Below are positions 14,545 to 21,253 of a stretch of DNA of 24,462 nt, piece after piece. Numbering within the stretch: the first letter of the stretch is position 1; each line of letters opens with the position of its first letter. Both the position numbers and the translations under genes were made by a program. The DNA comes from an uncultured bacterium (lineage in GTDB: Bacteria > Bacteroidota > Bacteroidia > Bacteroidales > Muribaculaceae), in assembly GCA_905214735.1 (NCBI GenBank), contig CAJMNI010000037.1:1-24462 (forward strand). The letters are read 5' to 3'. The notes under the pieces are model-generated. The model was given only the letters and a program-made list of their open reading frames with translations, did no database searches and was not told the origin of the DNA.

Positions 14545-15179
14545 TTTCTATCGGAATTATCGGAATTATCGGAGTTGTCGGAGGGCTCGGAGTTATCGGA
14601 TAGCCCGGAGTTATCGGACCTTGCCCTGCAGGCTTTTTTGCGGGCATGGAATTGCCAGACTGAGAGGCCGCCGAGCGCTCCGGCCACGATATAGAGGATC
14701 GGCGAGGAGATTGCTCCGAGGTTCAGGGAGATCATCAGGGCCACGACCATCGGGATCCAGACGGTGCGGAGGGTGATCTTGGCGGCGCGTGCCGAGGAGA
14801 GCACCGGTGCGACGATCAGCGCCACCACCGCCGGGCGGATGCCCATGAAGATGGCGGAGAGGGTGTGGTTGTTCTTGATGGTCTCCGGCGTGAGGAAGAT
14901 CGCGATGGCGAGGATGATGAAGAAGGAGGGGAGGATGGTGCCGAGTGCGGCGGTTATCGAGCCGCGCATGCCGCGGAGTTTGTCGCCGATGGCCGTGGCG
15001 ATGTTCACCGCCAGGATTCCCGGCAGCGACTGGGCCACGGCCAGCAGGTCGAGAAACTCATCCTTCTCGATCCAGTGGTTTTTGTCGACGATTTCGCGTT
15101 CGATTATTGAGATCATCGCCCATCCTCCTCCGAAGGTGAAGGCGCCGATCTTGAAAAAACTCAAAAAAAGCTTCAGCAT
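14541..15179 (-). CDS. CHR-family (chromate-type) transporter, first subunit, with repeat-encoded tail
   Basis: A 212-residue membrane protein with the CHR signatures GAFTFGGGWAM (12-22) and AQSLPGILAVNIATAIG (49-65), followed by about five hydrophobic segments. It pairs with the next gene as two halves of a transporter. The ion or metabolite moved is unknown. The protein has an extra hydrophilic tail of about 35 residues ending in repeated Ser-Asp-Asn triplets (SDNSDNSDNSDRK), encoded by a 9-bp tandem repeat; this tail is not part of the CHR fold and is probably dispensable. It begins one base after the cydB stop codon and ends by overlapping the next start as ATGA, so it is part of the cydAB operon. 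Confidence 0.85.
   Translation of the reverse strand: MLKLFLSFFKIGAFTFGGGWAMISIIEREIVDKNHWIEKDEFLDLLAVAQSLPGILAVNIATAIGDKLRGMRGSITAALGTILPSFFIILAIAIFLTPETIKNNHTLSAIFMGIRPAVVALIVAPVLSSARAAKITLRTVWIPMVVALMISLNLGAISSPILYIVAGALGGLSVWQFHARKKACRARSDNSGLSDNSEPSDNSDNSDNSDRK
14549..14620. repeat. 9-bp tandem repeat inside the end of the first CHR gene
   Basis: Eight consecutive 9-bp units run from 14549 to 14620, each built around TATCGGAAT or a variant (read on the minus strand, consensus TCCGATAAY). Since 9 is divisible by 3, the array stays in frame and encodes Ser-Asp-Asn-type triplets. The same unit occurs outside a gene at 18726-18760. Confidence 0.85.
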
Positions 15180-15180
15180 T

Positions 15181-16308
15181 TTATTCCGGCTTGACGCGAT
15201 TCCTCTCCATCGAGCGCCAGACGTAAAAGATATATGCCAGCACGAAGGGGATCAGGATCGAGACATAGCTCATCGTTTCGAGGGTGAACTCCGAGGAGGA
15301 GGTGTTGCGGATTGTCAGCGAGCTCTCCGGATCCATCAGCGAGGGATAGAAGGGGGTGTCGTTGTATCCGGCCGCCATGAAGAGGGCCACGACGGCGAGG
15401 AAGGTGCCGATGCCTGTGAACCAGACGGCGCTGCGGCAGCCCTTCATGAAGCAGCCGCGGGCGAGGCCGTAGAGCACGAGCACCACGCCGACGAGCAGCG
15501 TAGCGCCGGCCCACCACATCTCCGTCAGGTTGAAGAAATATTTATAGGGTGTCTCGGTCACGCTGACGGTGTTGGTCCCCTCGCTCGTCACGGTGTAGCC
15601 CGTGGAGGTGAGAAGGATCGAGAGGAAGGCGAGGAAGAAGACCACGAAGATGCCGCCGTTGACCAGGGCGCGTCCCTTCAGGCGCTCGTGGAAAGCGGGG
15701 TCGCCGTCGGTGCGGTTCAGCAGATAGAGGGCGCCCTGCATGCGGGCGAGGAAAACCACCGCTACGCCGAGGATCAGGTTCTTCCAGTTGAAGATCGCCT
15801 CGAAACCGTGGGTGTCGGCCCAGCGGGAGATCACCGGCGACTGCGGCGAGAGGATGTTCTGGCGGTCGACGGTAAACTCGGCGCCGAAGAAGAACATCGC
15901 CACGGCCACGCCGAGCAGCAGGCAGCCGAAGACTCCGTTGATGAAGAGGAAGATGTCGTAGGTGCGTTCGCCGAGCACGTTCCCCTGCTTGCGGCGGTAT
16001 TCATAGCTGACGGCCTGCACCACGAAGCTGAACAGGATCAGGATCCAGAGCCAGTAGGCGCCGCCGAAACTCGTGGAGTAGAAGAGGGGGAAGGAGGCGA
16101 AGAGTGCGCCGCCGAAGGTGACGAGTGTGGTGAACGTCAGTTCCCACTTGCTTCCCATCGTGGCGATGATCATGTCGCGGCGTTCGCGGGTGTTGCCCAA
16201 GGAGAAGAGCATCGACTGTCCGCCCTGCACGAAAAGCAGGAACACGAGGAGACCGCCGAGCACTGAGATCAGCAGCCACCAATAATTTTGAAGATATTCC
16301 AGTGTCAT
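15181..16308 (-). CDS. cydB: Cytochrome bd ubiquinol/quinol oxidase subunit II
   Basis: A 375-residue protein with about nine hydrophobic helices, starting MTLEYLQNYWWLLISVLGGL. The first quarter (VQGGQSMLFSLGNTRERRD, then GSKWELTFTTLVTFGGALFA) shows the CydB pattern, including the conserved Trp before the third helix. CydB carries no heme in most enzymes but forms the structural heterodimer with CydA in the cytoplasmic membrane; together they oxidise menaquinol and reduce oxygen. In gut Bacteroidales this permits life at nanomolar oxygen. It lies 27 bases after cydA and one base before the first CHR gene. No small CydX-type gene is evident between them. Confidence 0.92.
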   Translation of the reverse strand: MTLEYLQNYWWLLISVLGGLLVFLLFVQGGQSMLFSLGNTRERRDMIIATMGSKWELTFTTLVTFGGALFASFPLFYSTSFGGAYWLWILILFSFVVQAVSYEYRRKQGNVLGERTYDIFLFINGVFGCLLLGVAVAMFFFGAEFTVDRQNILSPQSPVISRWADTHGFEAIFNWKNLILGVAVVFLARMQGALYLLNRTDGDPAFHERLKGRALVNGGIFVVFFLAFLSILLTSTGYTVTSEGTNTVSVTETPYKYFFNLTEMWWAGATLLVGVVLVLYGLARGCFMKGCRSAVWFTGIGTFLAVVALFMAAGYNDTPFYPSLMDPESSLTIRNTSSSEFTLETMSYVSILIPFVLAYIFYVWRSMERNRVKPE

Positions 16309-16335
16309 GACTTTATACTTTTTTGTGCGGGGTTA

Positions 16336-17901
16336 TTATTTTACTGAATTAGCGGGTTCGGGGAGATCTTTTTTCTGCACGTAGCGCACCATGATGCTGA
16401 CTTCGGCCACGAGCAGCACAGTGAAGATGGCGGCGAAGAGCCAGAAGGTGGTGATCACCGACGATTCCGGTATGTCGGAGATGGCTGCGACGGTGGGGAG
16501 GAGGTCCTGGATCGTCCAGGGCTGGCGGCCGACTTCGGCCACTGCCCAGCCGGCTTCGGAGCAGACCCACATCAGGGGCACCGAGAGCATGGCCACCCAG
16601 TGGAACCAGCGGGCGCGTTCGAGTTTCTCCGGCTTATAGCTGAAGAAGAGGGCCACGAGATAGAAGAGGAGGAAATAGCTTCCGAGGATCACCATGATGC
16701 GGAATGTGGTGAAGGTGAGGATCACCGGCGGGATCGCCTCGTCGACGCTCTTGAAATAGCCGTAGCCGAAATAGGGATAGTCGGCGCGGAAGGATGCGAG
16801 CGAGCTCTGCATCGCCGTGGAGTCGCCGGCTTGGCGTGCCTTGCCGTAGGCGGCGAGGCTCTGCTGCGCCGCCTTGCCGCGCTCTATGCGTTCGGCGTAG
16901 CTCACGGTGTTGACGGTGTCTCCCTTCTCGTTGATGGTGTAGCCCTCGATGATGTCGGTGATGCCCGGCACGAAGGCGTGCGGGTCGTGGGTGGCGAGTA
17001 TCGAGAGGCCGTAGGGGATCGAGATGTCGAAAAGATATTCAGGCTGGTCATTGTTCCAGCGTTTGTCGGGGTTGGGGATGCCGACCGCCGTGATCGCCTG
17101 CCCCTTGTGGCCGTGGTAGAGACCCTCCATGGCGGCGAGCTTCATCGGCTGGCATTTGGCTACGGCGATCGCCGAACCGTCGCCGGTGTACATCGTCAGC
17201 AGCAGGCCTGCCATGCCAAACCAGCTTCCGGCCTTGATCGAGCGGACGGCGAAAGCGCGGTTGCGGCGTTTGAAGAGGAAATAGGAGCTTACTCCCACCA
17301 CGAAGACGCCCGCCAGTGCCCAGCCGCTGAAGACGGCGTGGAAGAACTTGTTGACGGCCACGGTGGAGAAGAGTGCCCAGAAGTTGTCCATCACGTTGCG
17401 CATCTGGTCGGGATCGAACTCCATGCCGACCGGATATTGCATCCAGGCGTTGGCCACGAGGATCCAGAGCGCCGAGATCGAAGCACCGATGGCAGTGAGC
17501 CATGTCGAGGCGAGGTGGAAGCGGGGGGAGACCTTCTTCCAGCCGAAGAACATCACCGCGCCGAAGGTAGCCTCTAAGAAGAAGGCGAGGATACCCTCGA
17601 TGGCGAGGGGTGCGCCGAAGATGTCGCCGACAAACCAGGAATAGTTGCTCCAGTTGGTGCCGAACTCGAATTCGAGGATGATTCCCGTGGCCACTCCGAT
17701 GGCGAAGTTGATGCCGAAGAGGGTCATCCAGAACTTCGTGGCCTGCAGCCACGACTCCGATTTAGTCTTGAGATAGATGCTCTCCATGATTGCCACCAGT
17801 ATCGAGAGCCCCAGGGTCAGGGGCACGAAGAGCCAGTGGTAGATGGCTGTTACCGCGAACTGAAGCCGCGACCAGTCGACGACGTTGATAAGGTTGTCCA
17901 T
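16336..17901 (-). CDS. cydA: Cytochrome bd ubiquinol/quinol oxidase subunit I
   Basis: A 521-residue membrane protein. The heme ligands and key acids are readable: His22 (matching the b595 ligand His19 of E. coli), His188 in NKFFHAVFSGWALAG and Met403 in FRIMVILG (b558 ligands), and Glu102 and Glu110 in the APLAIEGILAFFLEATFG helix near hemes b595 and d. The periplasmic Q-loop lies between about 255 and 385 and begins after CQPMKLAAMEGLYHG; it is of moderate length with a distinctive segment (YAERIERGKAAQQSLAAYGK). GRQPWTIQDLLPT is the conserved C-terminal signature. It reduces oxygen to water with menaquinol. First gene of the minus-strand operon, preceded by a consensus promoter and a long leader. 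Confidence 0.95.
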   Translation of the reverse strand: MDNLINVVDWSRLQFAVTAIYHWLFVPLTLGLSILVAIMESIYLKTKSESWLQATKFWMTLFGINFAIGVATGIILEFEFGTNWSNYSWFVGDIFGAPLAIEGILAFFLEATFGAVMFFGWKKVSPRFHLASTWLTAIGASISALWILVANAWMQYPVGMEFDPDQMRNVMDNFWALFSTVAVNKFFHAVFSGWALAGVFVVGVSSYFLFKRRNRAFAVRSIKAGSWFGMAGLLLTMYTGDGSAIAVAKCQPMKLAAMEGLYHGHKGQAITAVGIPNPDKRWNNDQPEYLFDISIPYGLSILATHDPHAFVPGITDIIEGYTINEKGDTVNTVSYAERIERGKAAQQSLAAYGKARQAGDSTAMQSSLASFRADYPYFGYGYFKSVDEAIPPVILTFTTFRIMVILGSYFLLFYLVALFFSYKPEKLERARWFHWVAMLSVPLMWVCSEAGWAVAEVGRQPWTIQDLLPTVAAISDIPESSVITTFWLFAAIFTVLLVAEVSIMVRYVQKKDLPEPANSVK

Positions 17902-17941
17902 AATTATTCCGGGTTGATATTTGTTCGGGTTGATTTTTTGG

Positions 17942-17956
17942 GGGGAATGATTCCCC
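17942..17956. promoter_or_regulatory. 15-bp dyad in the cydA leader
   Basis: GGGGAAT (17942-17948) and ATTCCCC (17950-17956) are perfect inverted repeats around one base, about 40 bases before the cydA start codon. On the RNA it would be a 6-bp hairpin with a 3-base loop; on DNA it is operator-like. Nearby, CGGGTTGAT occurs twice (near 17920 and 17936). Control by oxygen or redox state would be expected for cydA, but no known operator is recognised here. Confidence 0.4.
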
Positions 17957-18033
17957 TATGCTTTCAGATGATTGGCGCGTCGGCAGGCTCCCCGGGAGCG
18001 GCCGGGAAACCTTCCGTCCATGCGCCAAGATTG

Positions 18034-18063
18034 CAAATTTAACAATTTTTGGCAATTTTCAAA
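18034..18063 (-). promoter_or_regulatory. Promoter of the cydAB-CHR-folC operon
   Basis: Read on the minus strand, TAAATTTG (18041-18034) is a perfect TAnnTTTG -7 element, and TTTG (18063-18060) is a perfect -33 element 18 bases upstream. Transcription would start near 18027 and give a leader of about 125 bases before cydA, containing GC-rich stems (GCTCC/GGAGC near 17985-18000) and the dyad at 17942-17956. Confidence 0.6.
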
Positions 18064-18155
18064 AATTTATTCTCCGGAAATTCCGCAAAAATTACCTCGT
18101 TGGGGCAAATCATAAATTTTTGCGAGCGCAGTGCGGTTATGTCGGCAAAATTCGT

Positions 18156-18163
18156 TAAATTTG
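18156..18163 (+). promoter_or_regulatory. Probable -7 element for the DUF4494 gene
   Basis: TAAATTTG matches TAnnTTTG exactly, 40 bases before the start codon at 18204. No good TTTG is at the -33 distance. It is divergent from the cydA promoter, about 115 bases away, so the two genes share a control region. Confidence 0.45.
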
Positions 18164-18203
18164 CAATTACTATAGAAAAGACTAAAAATAAGAGGCATAT
18201 ATA

Positions 18204-18641
18204 ATGGCACTTTGGTTTGAATGTAAAGTGAGATATGACAAGATGCAGGAAAACGGCATGGTGAAGAAGGTCAACGAGCCCTATCTCGTTGACGCCCTTA
18301 CCTTCACCGAGGCCGAGGCCCGCATCATCGAGGAGATGAAACCCTTTATCTCGGGCGAATATTCGATTTCGTCGGAGAAGAAGACCAAGATATCGGAGAT
18401 ATTCTTCAACGAGGGTGGCGACCGCTACTATCAGGTGAAGGTCAACTTCATCACGCTCGACGAAAATTCGGGTGTGGAGAAGAAGACCTCGACGCTGATC
18501 CTTGTACAGGCAGCCGACTTCGACTCGGCGCTCTCCAACTTCAGGGAAGGAATGAAGGGAACGATGGCCGACTACGAGATCGCCTCGATCACCGAGACGA
18601 TGCTAATGGACGTCTTCCCGGCAAAGCTCGAGAATAATTAG
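18204..18641 (+). CDS. DUF4494 domain-containing protein
   Basis: A 145-residue protein beginning MALWFECKVRYDKMQENG and continuing through VNEPYLVDALTFTEAEARI, which matches the DUF4494 family, small proteins found almost only in Bacteroidetes. It has no signal peptide or membrane segment, so it is cytoplasmic. The middle (YYQVKVNFITLDENSGVEKK) reads as alternating beta strands. The family has no established function. It is the first gene after the divergent promoter with cydA and is followed by an area full of short tandem repeats before yggS. The start ATG at 18204 agrees with the usual family N-terminus. Confidence 0.85.
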   Translation: MALWFECKVRYDKMQENGMVKKVNEPYLVDALTFTEAEARIIEEMKPFISGEYSISSEKKTKISEIFFNEGGDRYYQVKVNFITLDENSGVEKKTSTLILVQAADFDSALSNFREGMKGTMADYEIASITETMLMDVFPAKLENN

Positions 18642-18669
18642 GAATTAGGAGAGAGGAATTAGGAATTGG

Positions 18670-18702
18670 GCTATCGAAAGCCTATCGAAAGCCTATCGAA
18701 AG
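18670..18702. repeat. Three tandem 11-bp units between DUF4494 and yggS
   Basis: GCTATCGAAAG (18670-18680) is followed by two identical CCTATCGAAAG units (18681-18691, 18692-18702). Just before it, GAATTAGG-type words are also repeated (about 18638-18667). Confidence 0.8.
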
Positions 18703-18725
18703 CAGTTTGCAGGCTTGCGCCTCAG

Positions 18726-18760
18726 TTCCGATAACTCCGATAATCTGATAACTCTGATAA
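18726..18760. repeat. 9-bp tandem repeat directly before yggS
   Basis: TTCCGATAA, CTCCGATAA, TCTGATAA and CTCTGATAA follow one another, ending 7 bases before the yggS start codon. The unit is the same as the one encoding the Ser-Asp-Asn tail of the first CHR gene. Its position means the yggS translation start region lies inside or next to the repeat. Confidence 0.8.
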
Positions 18761-18767
18761 GATAAAG

Positions 18768-19433
18768 ATGATCAGCGAGCAAATAAAAAGGCTTCATGAG
18801 GAGCTGCCGGCCGGCGTCGGTCTGGTGGCCGTTTCGAAGTTCCACCCGGCGGAGGCGATCATGGAAGCCTACAACGCCGGGCAGCGCTGTTTCGGCGAGA
18901 GCCGCGTGCAGGAGCTCTTGGCAAAGATCCCGCAGCTCCCCGCCGACATACGCTGGCATTTCATCGGCCATCTGCAGACCAACAAGGTGCGCCAGCTTGT
19001 AGGCAAAGTCGCCATGATTGAGAGCGTCGACACCGAACGCCTCCTCGAGCTCATCGACCGCGAGTCGGAGCGCGCCGGCACGGTGAACCGCGTGCTCATG
19101 CAGGTGCACGTGGCCCGCGAGGAGACCAAGTTCGGCTTCTATCCCGAAGAGTTGCTCGAGTACTTCCGCCTTCGCAAGTTCGAGCAGCTCCGCGCCGTGC
19201 ATATCTGCGGCGTGATGGGGATGGCATCCAACACCGACGACCGCGCTCGCGTGGCGAAGGATTTCGCCGACATAGCCGCCGTCTACCGCGCGATCCGCGA
19301 CGACGAGTCCCTTGGCCTCCGAGGCTTCGACACCCTCTCGATGGGGATGAGCGGCGACTGGCCGCTCGCCGTCGAACATGGCTCCAACCTCGTCAGGGTC
19401 GGCACCGCGATCTTCGGCCCCCGACAATACTGA
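18768..19433 (+). CDS. YggS/PLPBP family pyridoxal-phosphate homeostasis protein
   Basis: A 221-residue protein of standard length. Lys24 in LVAVSKFHPAEAI is the PLP-binding lysine. RWHFIGHLQTNK (62-73) and SMGMSGDWPLAVEHGSNLVR near the C-terminus are the family signatures, forming the alanine-racemase-like barrel and the phosphate cradle. These proteins hold PLP without catalysing a known reaction and keep vitamin B6 and amino-acid pools in balance. Cytoplasmic. Eight bases before its start codon lies a 9-bp tandem repeat, so translation-initiation context may vary with repeat number. The gene is followed by another short tandem array and then the sugar permease. Confidence 0.93.
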   Translation: MISEQIKRLHEELPAGVGLVAVSKFHPAEAIMEAYNAGQRCFGESRVQELLAKIPQLPADIRWHFIGHLQTNKVRQLVGKVAMIESVDTERLLELIDRESERAGTVNRVLMQVHVAREETKFGFYPEELLEYFRLRKFEQLRAVHICGVMGMASNTDDRARVAKDFADIAAVYRAIRDDESLGLRGFDTLSMGMSGDWPLAVEHGSNLVRVGTAIFGPRQY

Positions 19434-19436
19434 CCC

Positions 19437-19486
19437 GATATCGACCCCAAAAAAGATATCGGCCCCGAAAAAATCGACCCGAAAAA
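19437..19486. repeat. 18-bp tandem repeat between yggS and the MFS gene
   Basis: GATATCGACCCCAAAAAA (19437-19454) is followed by GATATCGGCCCCGAAAAA (19455-19472) and a shortened third unit ATCGACCCGAAAAA (19473-19486). The first unit begins 4 bases after the yggS stop. The remainder of the gap is AT-rich, with no promoter I can assign with confidence. Confidence 0.75.
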
Positions 19487-19538
19487 TCAGATAAAAATTT
19501 CGAACTAATTTATATAATCTTCAACCCTAAAATCAACA

Positions 19539-21179
19539 ATGACTCAACAGGTAAAAAATCAGTCAGCCTCCAACGGTGGTCGCGTGGTGGCTATCATCGC
19601 GATGGCGTTTCTCTTCGCGATGATCTCGTTTGTAACGAATCTCGCCGCCCCGATCGGTACAATCTGGGGCTATCAGTTCCAGGGAAACAGCTTCCTCGGA
19701 ATGCTTGGTAACATGATGAACTTCCTCGCCTATCTCTTCATGGGTATTCCGGCGGGCAAGCTCCTCACTAAAATCGGTTATAAGAAGACGGCCCTCTGGG
19801 CAATGGCGATCGGTTTCGTCGGCCTCTTCGTGCAGTGGCTCTCGGGCGTCTGCGGCGGCGAGGTGTCGGTGTCGCAGTCTACGGTGGAAGTGCTTGAAAA
19901 CATCAACGGTTCCGAATATCCCGTGGCCCGCACTTTCAACGTGACCCTCAGCTTCATCATCTATCTTCTCGGCGCCTTCATCTGCGGTTTCTGCGTCTGC
20001 ATGCTCAACACCGTGGTCAACCCGATGCTCAACCTCCTCGGAGGCGGCGGCAACAAGGGGAACCAGCTCGTGCAGACCGGCGGTGCGCTCAACTCCCTCT
20101 CCGGCACACTGACTCCCTTCTTCGTCGGCGCACTCATCGGCCAGCTCACCGACAAGACCCAGATGAGCGACGTCGCTCCGCTGCTCTGGATCGCCATGGG
20201 CATCTTTGCCGTCAGCTTCGTGATCATCAGCTTCGTGAAGATCCCCGAGCCCAACCTCGTGGCCAAAGGTAAGAAGGTGAAATATTCCCACTCTCCCTGG
20301 AATTTCCGCCACACTGTTCTCGGCGTTATCGCCATCTTCTTCTATGTCGGCATCGAGGTCGGCATCCCCGGCACGCTCAACTTCTACCTTTCCGACCAGA
20401 AAGTCACCGGAGCCGGAGTGCTCGGCGACGCCTCGACGATCGCCGGCGCGATCGTGGCAATCTACTGGCTGCTTATGCTCGTGGGCCGTATGACCTCGTC
20501 GGTGATCTCCGGCAAGGTGTCGACCCGTTCGCAGCTCGTTTCGGTGTCGGGTGTCTGCATCATCCTGATCGTCGGCGCCATCATCACTCCCAAGGAGCAG
20601 CGCGTGGAGGTTCCCTCCTTCCTCTATAACCCGACCGAGAGCGTCCGCGCCACACTGACCGGCGCCGGCATGCCTCAGGAGAAAATCGAGGCCTTCATCG
20701 CCACTCCCGACGCCGTAATGCTCGATGAATACACCGAGACCGTCGAAGTCGGCATCAGCGCTCCCGACGGCGCTGTCGTGCCGATGCAGAAGGCGCTCGT
20801 GAAGGGAAGCGAGAAGCAGCCCTTCGAACTCGTGGCTTCGCTCGAGGCCATGCCCGGCGTCCCCGTCTCGGCTATCCTGCTCATCCTCTGCGGCCTCTGC
20901 ACCTCAGTGATGTGGGGCGGAATCTTCAACCTCGCCGTCGAGGGTCTCGGCAAATACACCGCCCAGGCTTCCGGCATCTTCATGATGATGGTTGTCGGCG
21001 GCGGCGTCCTCCCGCTCCTCCAGCAGCTCATCGCCAAGAGCGCCGGCTATATGCCCAGCTATTGGCTTCTTGTCGCAGCCCTCGGATATATCTTCATCTA
21101 TGCCGTGTGGGGTTGCATCAACGTCAACAAGGATATCCCCGTCTCGATCGAGGATGTCGAGACGGAGGAACTCGTCTGA
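19539..21179 (+). CDS. Sugar MFS permease (FucP/GluP-like) with two periplasmic inserts
   Basis: A 546-residue protein, about 120 residues longer than typical sugar:H+ symporters of the FucP/GluP group. Twelve helices can be placed at about 15-36, 53-72, 84-102, 137-157, 185-203, 214-233, 258-277, 298-318, 333-349, 442-460, 475-495 and 505-525. NTVVNPMLNLLGG (157-169) and the NQLVQTGGALNSLSGTLTPF stretch (175-194) recall the family's sugar-site helices. The extra length sits in two hydrophilic inserts, 103-136 (between helices 3 and 4) and 351-441 (between helices 9 and 10), both on the periplasmic side. The substrate is unknown; transketolase follows after 74 bases, suggesting a sugar fed into the pentose-phosphate route, but the hairpin between them may separate the transcripts. 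The start ATG gives a short cytoplasmic N-terminus. Confidence 0.85.
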   Translation: MTQQVKNQSASNGGRVVAIIAMAFLFAMISFVTNLAAPIGTIWGYQFQGNSFLGMLGNMMNFLAYLFMGIPAGKLLTKIGYKKTALWAMAIGFVGLFVQWLSGVCGGEVSVSQSTVEVLENINGSEYPVARTFNVTLSFIIYLLGAFICGFCVCMLNTVVNPMLNLLGGGGNKGNQLVQTGGALNSLSGTLTPFFVGALIGQLTDKTQMSDVAPLLWIAMGIFAVSFVIISFVKIPEPNLVAKGKKVKYSHSPWNFRHTVLGVIAIFFYVGIEVGIPGTLNFYLSDQKVTGAGVLGDASTIAGAIVAIYWLLMLVGRMTSSVISGKVSTRSQLVSVSGVCIILIVGAIITPKEQRVEVPSFLYNPTESVRATLTGAGMPQEKIEAFIATPDAVMLDEYTETVEVGISAPDGAVVPMQKALVKGSEKQPFELVASLEAMPGVPVSAILLILCGLCTSVMWGGIFNLAVEGLGKYTAQASGIFMMMVVGGGVLPLLQQLIAKSAGYMPSYWLLVAALGYIFIYAVWGCINVNKDIPVSIEDVETEELV

Positions 21180-21204
21180 AAGAATATAACCTCATATAAT
21201 TAAC

Positions 21205-21230
21205 GGGGTGTGCCCCTTCCGGCACACCCC
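21205..21230 (+). terminator. 10-bp hairpin between MFS gene and transketolase
   Basis: GGGGTGTGCC (21205-21214) pairs perfectly with GGCACACCCC (21221-21230) around CCTTCC or similar. No T-run follows, so termination may be partial, or the stem may protect the upstream mRNA end. Confidence 0.55.
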
Positions 21231-21253
21231 ATCATGCAAAACACAAGACCTTT

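Noticed and set aside
13936..15179. Chromate-resistance island
   Set aside because: Only a split CHR pair in a housekeeping respiratory operon, with no regulator or other metal gene.
14764..16266. 500-residue open frame on the plus strand
   Set aside because: Antisense to cydB and the first CHR gene; Glu/His/Gly-rich as expected of a shadow frame.
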